Below, one piece after another: positions 33,871-41,645 of a stretch of 42,339 nucleotides of DNA (the stretch's first letter is position 1; the number at the start of each line of letters is the position of its first letter). Origin of the DNA: Rhodothermales bacterium. GTDB taxonomy: Bacteria; Bacteroidota; Rhodothermia; Rhodothermales; JAHQVL01. The translations under genes and the position numbers were made by a program. A model generated the notes under the pieces. That model was given only the letters and a program-made list of their open reading frames with translations, did no database searches and was not told the origin of the DNA. The stretch lies in NCBI GenBank assembly GCA_034439735.1, contig JAWXAX010000122.1:1-42339 (forward strand). Reading direction: 5' to 3'.

Positions 33871-35112
33871 ATGTCTCTGTCTATGAGGATCCGGACGTGT
33901 TCGATTTGCCTGCCTGGCATGGTCTTGACCCTGGCGATCTTCGTGGCCAGCGCGCACGCGCAGCCGGTTCAGTTTCAGCGCTACTCCACCGCCGAGGGCC
34001 TGTCCAGCCACGCTGTTACGGCCGTCTTGCAGGATTCCAGAGGGTTCGTGTGGGTTGGGACATACGACGGGCTCAACCGCTACGACGGGCGCCGATTCGT
34101 GCGTTATCCTGTCGGCGGCGCCTATCTGACGGATGACGCGGTGTTGCCGGGGGCCCTTCTTGAGCACGCCGGCGGTCTCTGGATCGGCACGGTGAACGGC
34201 CTCAATCGGCTCGATCTGGCGACGAACCGGGTCGATCGATTCCTGGAGGCGTCGCCAGCCGATGCCGCGCCGGTGGCGGGCGCGATCACCAGCATGGCCG
34301 CCACCGATACGGCATCGCTCTGGGTGGGTACGCGCAGTGGGCTCTGGCGATTGGATATCGCGACCCGCACGATGGAAGCCTATGCCGTCGATGCGGACAC
34401 CATTCCGGGCGCGCGGCTTGTCATGGCGCTTCACGTGGACGCGACCGGTGGGCTCTGGACCGGCACGAGCTCTGGCCTGTACCGCTTCGATGCCGGCCGC
34501 AACGCCTTTTCGCGGGTCGAAACGCCCGAGCCCCTGCCCGTTGTGCCGGTCACCGCGCTGCAAACGATGTCGGACGGTGCCTTGTGGATGGGGATCCTCG
34601 GCGGCGGCGTCATACGGCTTGAACCAGGCTCCCGGGCCTGGGCCACGGTCCGGCGTCCCCGCGAGGTGGTCAATGCCGAACATCACCGGGTGTACGCGAT
34701 GGCGGAGGACCACGCCGGCACGATCTGGATCACGTCGTTTGGGGACGGTGTCTGTGCCTATGGAGGAGCGCCGGACGCCTGGTCTTGCGCCACGCACGCG
34801 CTGGATGATCCTCGATCGCTTTCGGATAATCAGACGACTTCTCTCCACGTAGATCGTTCAGGAAATCTCTTTGTGGGCACCTGGAACGGCCTCAGCAAGC
34901 TCAGGTCGCCCAAAGCGTTTACGGTCTACCCGGCCGATCACGACGCGCCGGGTCTCCATCTGTCGCATCCCCGGGTGAACGCCATCCACGAGGCCCGCGA
35001 CGGCGCGCTGTGGGTGGGGCTGTACGGGGAGGTTGGATCGGCTGGATCGAGCGGCCGGCACACGCTCGCACTTCGAAGGACGCCCGGATCGCGACAGCCT
35101 CAGCAGCAATGA
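33871..35112 (+). CDS. Sensor histidine kinase, first part: periplasmic two-component propeller (frameshifted)
   Basis: 413 codons until a premature stop. Signal peptide MVLTLAIFVASAHAQ near residues 15-30, then repeated propeller units DSRGFVWVGTYDGLNRYD, AGGLWIGTVNGLNRLD, TASLWVGTRSGLWRLD, TGGLWTGTSSGLYRFD, SDGALWMGILGGGVIRLE, AGTIWITSFGDGVCAY and GNLFVGTWNGLSKL. At LWVGLYGE (about 35021-35032) the frame breaks: the expected GGLDRLD continuation is read in another frame from 35033. Together with the next entry this is one gene, 33871-36982. About two bases are missing, or one is gained, near 35029-35035. The break may be a real mutation or an assembly error. Confidence 0.85.
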   Translation: MSLSMRIRTCSICLPGMVLTLAIFVASAHAQPVQFQRYSTAEGLSSHAVTAVLQDSRGFVWVGTYDGLNRYDGRRFVRYPVGGAYLTDDAVLPGALLEHAGGLWIGTVNGLNRLDLATNRVDRFLEASPADAAPVAGAITSMAATDTASLWVGTRSGLWRLDIATRTMEAYAVDADTIPGARLVMALHVDATGGLWTGTSSGLYRFDAGRNAFSRVETPEPLPVVPVTALQTMSDGALWMGILGGGVIRLEPGSRAWATVRRPREVVNAEHHRVYAMAEDHAGTIWITSFGDGVCAYGGAPDAWSCATHALDDPRSLSDNQTTSLHVDRSGNLFVGTWNGLSKLRSPKAFTVYPADHDAPGLHLSHPRVNAIHEARDGALWVGLYGEVGSAGSSGRHTLALRRTPGSRQPQQQ

Positions 35113-36982
35113 GGTGTGGGACATCACAGAGGATAACGCCGGCGACATCTGGGTTGCGACAGGTGGGGGTGGCGTCAACCGGTTTAATCCGGCTCGACGG
35201 GCCTTCACGCGATACCTACCGATTCCGGGTGATTCCACCAGTCTACCCGACGCGCTGACCTACTCCGTGTTTGAGGATAGTAGGCAACGGCTCTGGATTG
35301 GCACCGTGACCCGGAGTCTGGCGCGGTACGACCGGGCGACGGACTCGTTTGTGTGGTATCCTCCCGGCGCCGGCCCTTCCCATTACTCCGTCTGGCCGAT
35401 CCTGGAGGACCGGCGCGGGACCCTCTGGCTCGGCACCGTTGGGAGCGGGGTCAACCGGCTGGATGCCGAAAGCGGGCGGTTCGAACGATTCCCGAACGTG
35501 CCCGATCTGCTCGTTCAGGCATCGCGGTTGAAAGTCGTGTCGATGACCGAGGCCGGCGACGGCGCCATCTGGGCGGCTACCATGGGCAATGGAGTGGTCC
35601 GGCTCGACCCCGAAGCCAACACGCTCCGGGCCTATGTCACGGCCGACAGTCTGGCGCACACCTCCGTCGCCTGCGTGTTGCCGGGGGATGGGAACGACCT
35701 GTGGGTGGCCACGGCGGCCGGGTTGTCGTATTTCGATGGGGAGAGGCAGGCGTTTACCAAGACCTATACCCCGAGCGATGGTCTGCCGGATGCGGCGTTT
35801 CTGGATGGGGCTTGCCACCGGAGCCGGCGGGGGGAGTTGTTTTTTGGGACGAACGATGGCCTTGTCGCGTTTTTCCCCCGGGACATTCGCGACAACGAGA
35901 CCCCGCCCCTGGCGGCGATCACCGGGTTCGATCTGTTCGGAAAACCGTACGTGTCGGGGTTGCCGGGGGACCCCGTGAGCGGCGCGCGACTGAAGCACAA
36001 CGAGAACGAGGTCACCCTTCATTTCGCGGCGCTGGAATTCACTTCGCCGGCCGAAAATCGGTTCGCCTACCGGCTGGACGACGTCGATGCCGGATGGGTG
36101 TTTACCTCCGATCCGTTTGCGCGCTACCCCAACCTGGCGCCCGGGGACTACACCTTTCGGGTGAAGGCGGCCAACAGCGACGGCGCCTGGAGCGCGGAGC
36201 ATGCCACGTTGGCGTGGACGATCCGGCCGTATTTTTTCTGGCAGTGGTGGGTGCAGGCGATTTTCTGGTCCGTGCTGCTGTTTGGGGCCTGGAAAGGGGT
36301 TCGGTATCGGCTCAAGAGTGAACTCAAGACCTCGCAGCTGGAGGTTCGCACGGTGCAACTGGAGCGGCAGGTGGAGGGGGAGCGCGAAAAAAGCCGGCAG
36401 GATATGGTGAGAAAGCTGCACGACGACATTGGCAGCGAGTTATCCGCGATTGTGCTCCGGGTCGATTTCCTGGCCTCGCGCGATCGGATACCGGGTGAGG
36501 ACCGGCGCGAGCTGCGGGCGATATGGGAGAGCAGCCGGCGGGTTGGTGAGTTCTTCAGGGATGCGACGTGGGGTATCGAAAGCGGGCACGATCGGTTGAC
36601 CGATCTCATCGATCGGCTGGAAGAATATGCGTACCACCTGTTCCGCGATGGGCGTTCCATTTTTAATCGCCCGGACATCCTCCCGGACGTGATGCTGGAC
36701 TCGCGGATCCGTCAGGAGCTCTACCAGATCGGCAAAGAAGCCATCCTGAACGCGCGGCGCCACGCCGGGGCGGAGCACGTCGCCATCGAAGTGACGTGTT
36801 CGGCCGACTTCCTGATGCTGACGGTGGCCGACGACGGCGTCGGGTTCGATGCCGCGGCGGAGCCGGCCGGGCACGGGCTCCGGCACATGCGTGAACGGGC
36901 GGAGGCGATCGGGGCAGATCTGACCATCGAAAGCGCCCCCGAACAGGGGTGCCGTGTGACGCTCCGCGCCAGAATAGCGTGA
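35033..36982 (+). CDS. Sensor histidine kinase, second part: propeller end, Y_Y_Y domain, kinase
   Basis: In-frame continuation of the gene above; TTG 35033 is only the first available codon in this frame, not a real start. It completes the propeller (DIWVATGGGGVNRFN, RLWIGTVTRSLARYD, TLWLGTVGSGVNRLD, GELFFGTNDGLVAF). A Y_Y_Y domain follows (ENRFAYRLDDVDAGW ... LAPGDYTFRVKAAN), then a membrane helix (FFWQWWVQAIFWSVLLFGAW), a coiled linker and a NarX-type dimerisation helix with the phospho-His in KLHDDIGSELSAI (36419-36421). The ATPase domain has EAILNARRHAG and VADDGVGFD ... GHGLRHMRERA. It probably phosphorylates the regulator encoded at 37054. Confidence 0.88.
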   Translation: MDRLDRAAGTRSHFEGRPDRDSLSSNEVWDITEDNAGDIWVATGGGGVNRFNPARRAFTRYLPIPGDSTSLPDALTYSVFEDSRQRLWIGTVTRSLARYDRATDSFVWYPPGAGPSHYSVWPILEDRRGTLWLGTVGSGVNRLDAESGRFERFPNVPDLLVQASRLKVVSMTEAGDGAIWAATMGNGVVRLDPEANTLRAYVTADSLAHTSVACVLPGDGNDLWVATAAGLSYFDGERQAFTKTYTPSDGLPDAAFLDGACHRSRRGELFFGTNDGLVAFFPRDIRDNETPPLAAITGFDLFGKPYVSGLPGDPVSGARLKHNENEVTLHFAALEFTSPAENRFAYRLDDVDAGWVFTSDPFARYPNLAPGDYTFRVKAANSDGAWSAEHATLAWTIRPYFFWQWWVQAIFWSVLLFGAWKGVRYRLKSELKTSQLEVRTVQLERQVEGEREKSRQDMVRKLHDDIGSELSAIVLRVDFLASRDRIPGEDRRELRAIWESSRRVGEFFRDATWGIESGHDRLTDLIDRLEEYAYHLFRDGRSIFNRPDILPDVMLDSRIRQELYQIGKEAILNARRHAGAEHVAIEVTCSADFLMLTVADDGVGFDAAAEPAGHGLRHMRERAEAIGADLTIESAPEQGCRVTLRARIA

Positions 36983-37053
36983 TCACGTGATGCCCTAGGA
37001 CCGCTCAAAGCAGTATGATTAGAGGTACCTCGACAGAAACCAGATTGACACCA

Positions 37054-37722
37054 ATGGCACGTTCGTCCATCCGGGTATGGGTAGTGGAAGATAACGACGC
37101 GCAGCGCATGGCCCTGTGCGCGCCGCTCTCCGAAGTGACGGACATGCACTGTGCCGCTTCGTTTCCGCATGGCGAGGCCTTGCTGGCGCATGTGGAGGCC
37201 ATGGCCCCGGAGGATGGCCCGGATGTCGTGCTGATGGATGTCGAGCTGGATAGTATGGCGCCGGGGAAACACAGGAATGGGGTCGAGTGCACGGCGCTGC
37301 TGAGGGCCCTGTTGCCGGATTGTGCGGTGGTGATGCTTACCGTTAGGGAAGATCCCCAGACCATTTTTAAGGCGTTTCGCGCCGGCGCATGTGGGTACAT
37401 TACCAAGCAGCCTAGCATCGAGGAGGTGGTGAACGGCATTCGCGAGGCGCATCGCGGGGGGATGTACATGTCGCCGCCCGTGGCGCGTCTGGTGATGGCG
37501 CATTTTACGGGTGAGACGGGCCCGGACGCCCACATCCTGAGCGATCGCGAGCGCGAGATCCTGCGGCTCATGGAGCGGGGATTGCGCCAGAAACAGATCG
37601 CCGAGACGCTGTTTCTGAGTCCGCACACGATCGATTCCCACCTGCGTCATATTTACCAGAAACTGCACGTCAACTCCGCCGCCGAGGCGCTGGCGCGGGC
37701 GATACGGAAGGGGGAGATCTAG
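37054..37722 (+). CDS. NarL/LuxR-family response regulator
   Basis: 222 residues from ATG 37054; ATG 37015 is possible but adds a low-quality leader. Receiver: acidic pair E12/D13 (VVEDND), phospho-acceptor Asp62 (VLMDVELD), and Lys118 (GYITKQ). LSDREREILRLMERGLRQKQIAETLFLSPHTIDSH marks the C-terminal HTH. It is the obvious partner of the sensor kinase just upstream (71-bp gap). Bacteroidota propeller sensors usually govern polysaccharide or stress genes, but no target is visible here. Confidence 0.93.
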   Translation: MARSSIRVWVVEDNDAQRMALCAPLSEVTDMHCAASFPHGEALLAHVEAMAPEDGPDVVLMDVELDSMAPGKHRNGVECTALLRALLPDCAVVMLTVREDPQTIFKAFRAGACGYITKQPSIEEVVNGIREAHRGGMYMSPPVARLVMAHFTGETGPDAHILSDREREILRLMERGLRQKQIAETLFLSPHTIDSHLRHIYQKLHVNSAAEALARAIRKGEI

Positions 37723-37823
37723 AGGGGGTGTATCGTCCAGGGTAGTAGACGGATCCGAATCGTTGGGTATATTGTACATCGGATCAGCATCAAGTACCAG
37801 ATGGAACTTGAACGCGTCGATTC

Positions 37824-38044
37824 ATGATACAAGCCGTTAGATAGCGTATCCGCATCCAGGCTGGAGGCGTCATCTCGGTGCAGGACGCCTCGCTGCCCGA
37901 AGGGGTCCAGGCAGAAGTTATTGTACTCCTTCCCTATGCCATTGGTGATGAAATGCCTCCTCTGACACTGGCCAACATGTTGGAAGCGGCAAAGGATTGT
38001 TCGCCACACCGGAGGACGACGCGTACATGATGCCCGTCGCGTGA
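37824..38044 (+). pseudogene. Decayed antitoxin-like gene (MazE/AbrB-like short antitoxin)
   Basis: From ATG 37824 the frame reads MIQAVR, an in-frame TAG (37842-37844), then RIRIQAGGVISVQDASLP, EGVQAEVIVLLPYAIG and LANMLEAAK. A one-base shift after AAK restores LFATPEDDAYM before a stop at 38044. IQAGG...LPEG-EVEVIVL and an ATPEEADAY tail are typical of small antitoxins paired with PIN toxins. No toxin gene follows. It lies in the remnant of the second integron cassette (left of the attC site) and reads opposite to cassette direction. Confidence 0.6.
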
Positions 38045-38102
38045 GCGGGTTGGGCAAGCAAAGCCCTTTGCCGCCCCCGCCCCCGAAGCCTCAAGCCGAA
38101 GC

Positions 38103-38169
38103 GGATAACGCCCTGCGGTTCACCTGCGCGCCGCGAAGCGGCGTGACAGGTGCAACCGCTCGTTATGCC
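38103..38169 (-). other. attC recombination site of an integron cassette
   Basis: Read on the minus strand: 1L GGCATAACG (38169-38161), 2L GCGGTT G CACCTG with an extra unpaired G, a hairpin core CACGCCGC TTC GCGGCG, 2R CAGGTG/AACCGC, and 1R CGTTATCC (38110-38103). All four arms pair (ATAACG/CGTTAT, GCGGTT/AACCGC, CACCTG/CAGGTG, core 8 bp). The two extrahelical bases (plus-strand C38153 and A38146) sit on the 2L side, as in known attC sites, and the CGCCGCTTCGCGGCG core resembles that of the aadA cassette. It lies 82 bp after the hydrolase stop codon. Confidence 0.85.
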
Positions 38170-39237
38170 TCACCGCCCGAGCGGGAAACGACATCTAGGA
38201 AGCCTGGAGTGGTTGACATCCGCGGCAGACCTCTGCGACGCGCCGGCGAATCAGCGCAGGAACTCCTCAACGTGCCGAAGAAAGGCGTCGGCCTGCTCAA
38301 GGTGCGGGAAATGGCCGGAACCTTCCACGAGGACCAACCTAGCTTCGGGAAACGCCGCCTCCCATTCCGCGGCGGAGACAGCCGGGATCGGATCCTTGTC
38401 GCCGTGGATGATCAGGACCGGCACCCGAGCGTCTCCGAAGTCGGCTCGCCAATCCCAGTCCCCCATCGGTCCCAACACGGACGCGTAAACGAGCCCGCCG
38501 TTGCGTATCGCCTCGGGCGGGGCGTCGCAGACATCGCCGCGCATCCGCGCGTGCAGGGCCGTGTCGTGGGGATCGGCGAAGTAGCCGCGGGCAAAAACCG
38601 ACCAGTAGGCCCGACACGCGGCCACCGGATCGCTGGCGTCGCGGCGGGCCTCCGCGAGCGTTGCGACCCGGGCCGCAGTGGTGCTGTCCATCCATGCATG
38701 CAGATTCTGACCGAACTGTTGCATGTAGGGTGTGGCCCGCGGCGGAATGGCGTCCACGAGGATCAGCCGCGCCGCGCGGTCCGGGTGCGATCGAGCGTAA
38801 TGCGCGGCGAGGCCCGCACCCCAGGAGTGTCCGAGGAGGGTCACGCGCGTCAGCCCAAAATGTCCCCGAACGGCCTCAAGATCCCTGATATGATCGGCGA
38901 GCCGCAACCGCATGGAGTCCGTCAGAACCGTCGACCGACCCGCGCCTCGCTGATCGTAAAAGATCAACGCGTGGTTCCGCGAGAGGAGATCGAGGTCCGG
39001 AGCCAAATAGGCTGAGCTGAGGCCAGGCCCACCGTGAAGCACGATGAGGGTGTCCGGTCCGCTACCCAACAACTGGTAGTGCAGCCGTACCCCGTCGTCG
39101 GTCAGCACATGTCCCTCGTGCACCTGTTCGAGCGGCACCGGCAGGCCCTGACATCCGGCGCTTGCCGCGATCAATAGCACGGTCCCCACTACATAAATCA
39201 TTCGTTCCATGGCTCCAACTCCCTGTTGTAGGCATAA
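38109..39237 (-). mobile_element. Integron gene cassette (1129 bp) carrying the alpha/beta hydrolase
   Basis: Boundaries come from the G/TT cut points: 1R of the attC (38109/38108) and the GTTATGCC sequence at 39238-39231 on the minus strand. The attC 1L (GGCATAAC) is the exact complement of GTTATGCC, as required if both formed one attC in the free circular cassette. One gene, short leader and attC make up the whole segment, the normal cassette layout. No second attC was found on either side. Confidence 0.8.
38251..39210 (-). CDS. Alpha/beta hydrolase (proline iminopeptidase-like, S33), lipoprotein, cassette-encoded
   Basis: 319 residues. Leader MERMIYVVGTVLLIAASAGC ends in a lipobox. Oxyanion loop LHGGPGLSSAY, the YDQRGAGRS motif, nucleophile elbow LGHSWGAG, catalytic Asp in IIHGDKDPIP and His in GSGHFPHLE are all in place. 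A Shine-Dalgarno-like GGGAG/TTGGAG precedes the ATG. The fold is that of S33 aminopeptidases and related epoxide or ester hydrolases; substrate unknown. Expression would come from the cassette promoter at 39261. Confidence 0.93.
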   Translation of the reverse strand: MERMIYVVGTVLLIAASAGCQGLPVPLEQVHEGHVLTDDGVRLHYQLLGSGPDTLIVLHGGPGLSSAYLAPDLDLLSRNHALIFYDQRGAGRSTVLTDSMRLRLADHIRDLEAVRGHFGLTRVTLLGHSWGAGLAAHYARSHPDRAARLILVDAIPPRATPYMQQFGQNLHAWMDSTTAARVATLAEARRDASDPVAACRAYWSVFARGYFADPHDTALHARMRGDVCDAPPEAIRNGGLVYASVLGPMGDWDWRADFGDARVPVLIIHGDKDPIPAVSAAEWEAAFPEARLVLVEGSGHFPHLEQADAFLRHVEEFLR

Positions 39238-39261
39238 CTAATAATATCCAGTCCTTGTCAA
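39231..39261 (-). promoter_or_regulatory. attI-like junction with candidate cassette promoter
   Basis: On the minus strand a perfect TTGACA (39261-39256) is followed, after 17 bp, by GTTATG at the recombination point; the -10 match is poor. The junction GTTATGCC (39238-39231) has no attC-like arms upstream of it, as expected for attI. The intI relic starts 172 bp to the right and reads away. The placement fits a Pc-type promoter for the array. Confidence 0.5.
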
Positions 39262-39409
39262 GATATCACACCCGGGCTGCCGGATGCAACGACGGGCAGA
39301 ATAAAGTGCTTACGGCGAAGGTACGTTTCCTATTGAGCCGTTGTCTGGATAAGAGGATTATGACCTCCCTCCTGCCGACATCCAGGGAAATCCCACCTCT
39401 TCGACTGCC

Positions 39410-39819
39410 ATGGAACACCGCCGTCCACCCGAGCCAAAGGTGCTTTCCCGGCTCCACGAAGCCTGCCGGCTTCGCCACCTGAGTCCGCGAACCGAAAAAG
39501 CGTACGCCAGCTGGATTCGACGCTGCGCCCACTACGACAACCTGCGCCACCCGGCCATAATGGGTGCGCGCGAAATCAAGCAATCCTCTCCCACCTCACC
39601 GCTCACTGCCATGTCTCGGCATCCACACAGAACCAGGCACTCAACGCACGGCTCTTTCTCTACCGCCATGTGCTCGGCCGCATCGTCGACTTCTGGACCT
39701 CAAGGTCGCTCGGTGTCGATTCGGCGATCTTACAAAGTCGCATGACCGCCTCGAACAGGATGCCCTGCAGCTCCTCCAGCGATCCCGTTTTCCGTTTCCT
39801 GGGCCCGGCCATGATGTGA
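39410..39819 (+). pseudogene. intI: Decayed integron integrase
   Basis: From ATG 39410: VLSRLHEACRLRHLSPRTEK, AYASWIRRCAHYDNLRHP and MGAREIKQ, then one base missing near 39584-39585, then LSHLTAHCHVSASTQNQALN and ARLFLYRHVLGRIVD up to about 39690. This is the N-terminal SAM-like domain of IntI-type tyrosine recombinases; the catalytic domain is missing. Beyond 39690 the frame runs to a stop at 39819 without similarity, and on the minus strand a 50-codon frame (39812-39660, MAGPRKRKTGSLEELQ...) overlaps it. It is divergent from the cassette, which is the normal integron arrangement. Confidence 0.75.
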
Positions 39820-39970
39820 AGTTGAGTTAGTACGGCTTAAGATCTTGTAATATAAAGATTAAATCCCGTATACCCCCCAGGGGGGCATTTCCCCGTGGTC
39901 AACATATGCTCAATATCAGGGAACGAGGATGCGGAGAAGTGCGCAATCTTGCCGGGAGGGGCCGAAACGA

Positions 39971-40017
39971 GAAACGCCCCAACTCTGCCGTTTCGGGCAA
40001 AATTGAGGCGTTTTCTT
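39971..40017 (+). terminator. Intrinsic terminator-like hairpin
   Basis: GAAACGCC (39971-39978) pairs with GGCGTTTTC (40007-40015, one bulge). Inner CAA/TTG and GCC/GGC pairs extend it, and TTTTCTT follows. It lies between the intI relic and the recombinase gene and can work on either strand (the reverse also has a GTTT end). Confidence 0.55.
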
Positions 40018-40046
40018 AGGGTGGTCAGGGAGGGAGTGTTGTTGTA

Positions 40047-40101
40047 GCCTTTTTAGGACACTTTTGAGGGGGTGAAATGCCCAAATTTGCGCTAAAAAGG
40101 C
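40047..40101. repeat. 10-bp inverted repeat before the recombinase gene
   Basis: GCCTTTTTAG (40047-40056) and CTAAAAAGGC (40092-40101) are perfect arms separated by 35 bp. They lie about 95-150 bp before the recombinase start. They may be recombinase arm-binding or operator sites; there is no direct proof. A CCCCCC-A-GGGGGG palindrome (39873-39885) is nearby. Confidence 0.5.
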
Positions 40102-40203
40102 ACATTGTGTATCTTGAGGCCGTCCAGATCCTTCGGAAAACAGGGAAAAACCTTTAGTTATACTTTTAGTTGTTTTCCGGTATGTAACGCATGAATGCAT
40201 CCT

Positions 40204-41442
40204 ATGGCGACGATCTCAATTGTCCGCTACCCGGGCATGAAAAATCACGAGGGAACGGTCCCGCTCTATCTCCGCGCGTCAGCGGGTAACAAGGTTCGAT
40301 ACGCCTCGCTCAACGTGCGCATACCGGAAGCCGACTGGAACAGTCGGACCGAGCAGGTTCGAAAAACCAACCCCCACCACGCAAACCTGAACCGGTACTT
40401 GCTGGATGTGAAGTCGGAGGCGCAGGCCGTCCTGGCCGAGTTATTGGCCAAGGGACAACAGGTGACGGCCGCGCGGCTCCGCGACGGACTCCGCTCGAAG
40501 ATCGACCCGGAAGAGGAGCAGAACGCCGGCGATTTCCTGGCGTACGCCATGGAGCTTTGTAATGAATACGAACGGCGGGGGCAGATTTCAACGTTCGAGA
40601 GCTACCGTACCTCCGTCCTTCAGCTGCGTGACTTCATGAAGGCCAGGTATGGCCGAGCGGAACTACCGTTCGAGGAAATCACTGTGACGCTGCTGCGAGG
40701 CTTCGAGACGTATCTACACGAAACGGTGAAGAGCGCGATCAACACCGTTCACAAGCGGATGCGATCGATTCGCACGCTGCTCTATACATCCATTCGAGAC
40801 GGCCGCTTTCCCCAGGAGCAAAACCCATTTTTTCAGCTCAAGCTGAAGTCAGCCAAAGTGGAGAAGGGCCGTCTTTCCATCGAGGAAATTGAAGCCATCG
40901 AACGTCTGGAGCTTCCAGCACATTCGCCGATCTGGCACACGCGCAATTCCTTCCTCTTTGCCTTTTACGCCGGCGGCATGCGGTTCTCCGACGTTGTACT
41001 GCTTCAGTGGCGTCATGTGCAGGGAGACCGGCTGTCTTACAAGATGAAAAAGACAAACGAGGCCACGTCGATAGCGCTTGTCCCGCCGGCGTTGAAGATC
41101 CTGGAGTTCTACGCGGATCGTCGGACATCACCCTATGGGAGCGTTTTTCCCATGATCGACGGCTACGACACATCGACCCAGCGCGATCTGCACAATGCCA
41201 TCAGCAGCCGGAATTCGCTTGCAAACAAGTACTTAAAGCAGATCCAACAGAAGCTGGGCATCCAGACACGCCTCTCGTTTCACCTTGCGCGCCACAGTCT
41301 GGCCGACTACCTCCGGCGGAAGGGGTGGAGCATTTATGACATCTCGAAAGTGCTGGCTCACGCCAATGTGCGGGTAACGGAGCAGTACCTCAGGGGTTTT
41401 GACAGCGAGGATCTGGACGAGAAGATGCGGTCGGTGTTCTGA
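40204..41442 (+). CDS. Tyrosine recombinase/site-specific integrase, Bacteroidota type
   Basis: 412 residues from ATG 40204 (40195 adds three). An N-terminal Arm-DNA-binding domain (VPLYLRASAGNKVRYASLNVRIPEADW-like, residues 20-45) and a SAM-like core domain (FLAYAMELCNEYERRGQIST) precede the catalytic domain. Catalytic residues: Arg260 (GGMRFSD), Lys near 282, His360/Arg363 (HLARH), His386 (LAHANV), Tyr395 (TEQYLRGF). The full set is intact, so the enzyme is probably active. It resembles integrases of Bacteroidota conjugative or genomic islands. It is unrelated to the intI relic, and no attachment repeats could be identified by eye. Confidence 0.92.
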   Translation: MATISIVRYPGMKNHEGTVPLYLRASAGNKVRYASLNVRIPEADWNSRTEQVRKTNPHHANLNRYLLDVKSEAQAVLAELLAKGQQVTAARLRDGLRSKIDPEEEQNAGDFLAYAMELCNEYERRGQISTFESYRTSVLQLRDFMKARYGRAELPFEEITVTLLRGFETYLHETVKSAINTVHKRMRSIRTLLYTSIRDGRFPQEQNPFFQLKLKSAKVEKGRLSIEEIEAIERLELPAHSPIWHTRNSFLFAFYAGGMRFSDVVLLQWRHVQGDRLSYKMKKTNEATSIALVPPALKILEFYADRRTSPYGSVFPMIDGYDTSTQRDLHNAISSRNSLANKYLKQIQQKLGIQTRLSFHLARHSLADYLRRKGWSIYDISKVLAHANVRVTEQYLRGFDSEDLDEKMRSVF

Positions 41443-41645
41443 GAAGGAGTGGATTTGATCGGTTCGCTTCGCAGGGTTTGGGCGATCGGGGGGAGATCCG
41501 ATCATTCCCGCTTACCCGGTTGGATGGGGCCTAATGTGGCATGGTACGTGTGTCACGTCGTGCTGCGAAACGCAAACCCCGCTCCGTGGGTTAGCAGAGG
41601 CAATCGGTTCACCGTGGAGACCGAAGTACCACCCTGCCTGCTGTT

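Noticed and set aside
33871-36982. Two independent sensor genes
   Set aside because: The propeller units continue across the break and the second part lacks a leader and a proper start, so one frameshifted gene is the simpler reading.
37836-37842. GTTAGAT as a further attC/attI core site
   Set aside because: No paired arms or complementary 1L sequence lie around it, and it falls inside the antitoxin remnant.
38041-39015. Plus-strand open frame opposite the alpha/beta hydrolase
   Set aside because: No recognisable motifs; the minus strand has a complete catalytic triad.
39971-40017. attC site
   Set aside because: The hairpin is followed by a T-run and lacks the GTT core and the two-arm spacing of attC; a terminator fits better.
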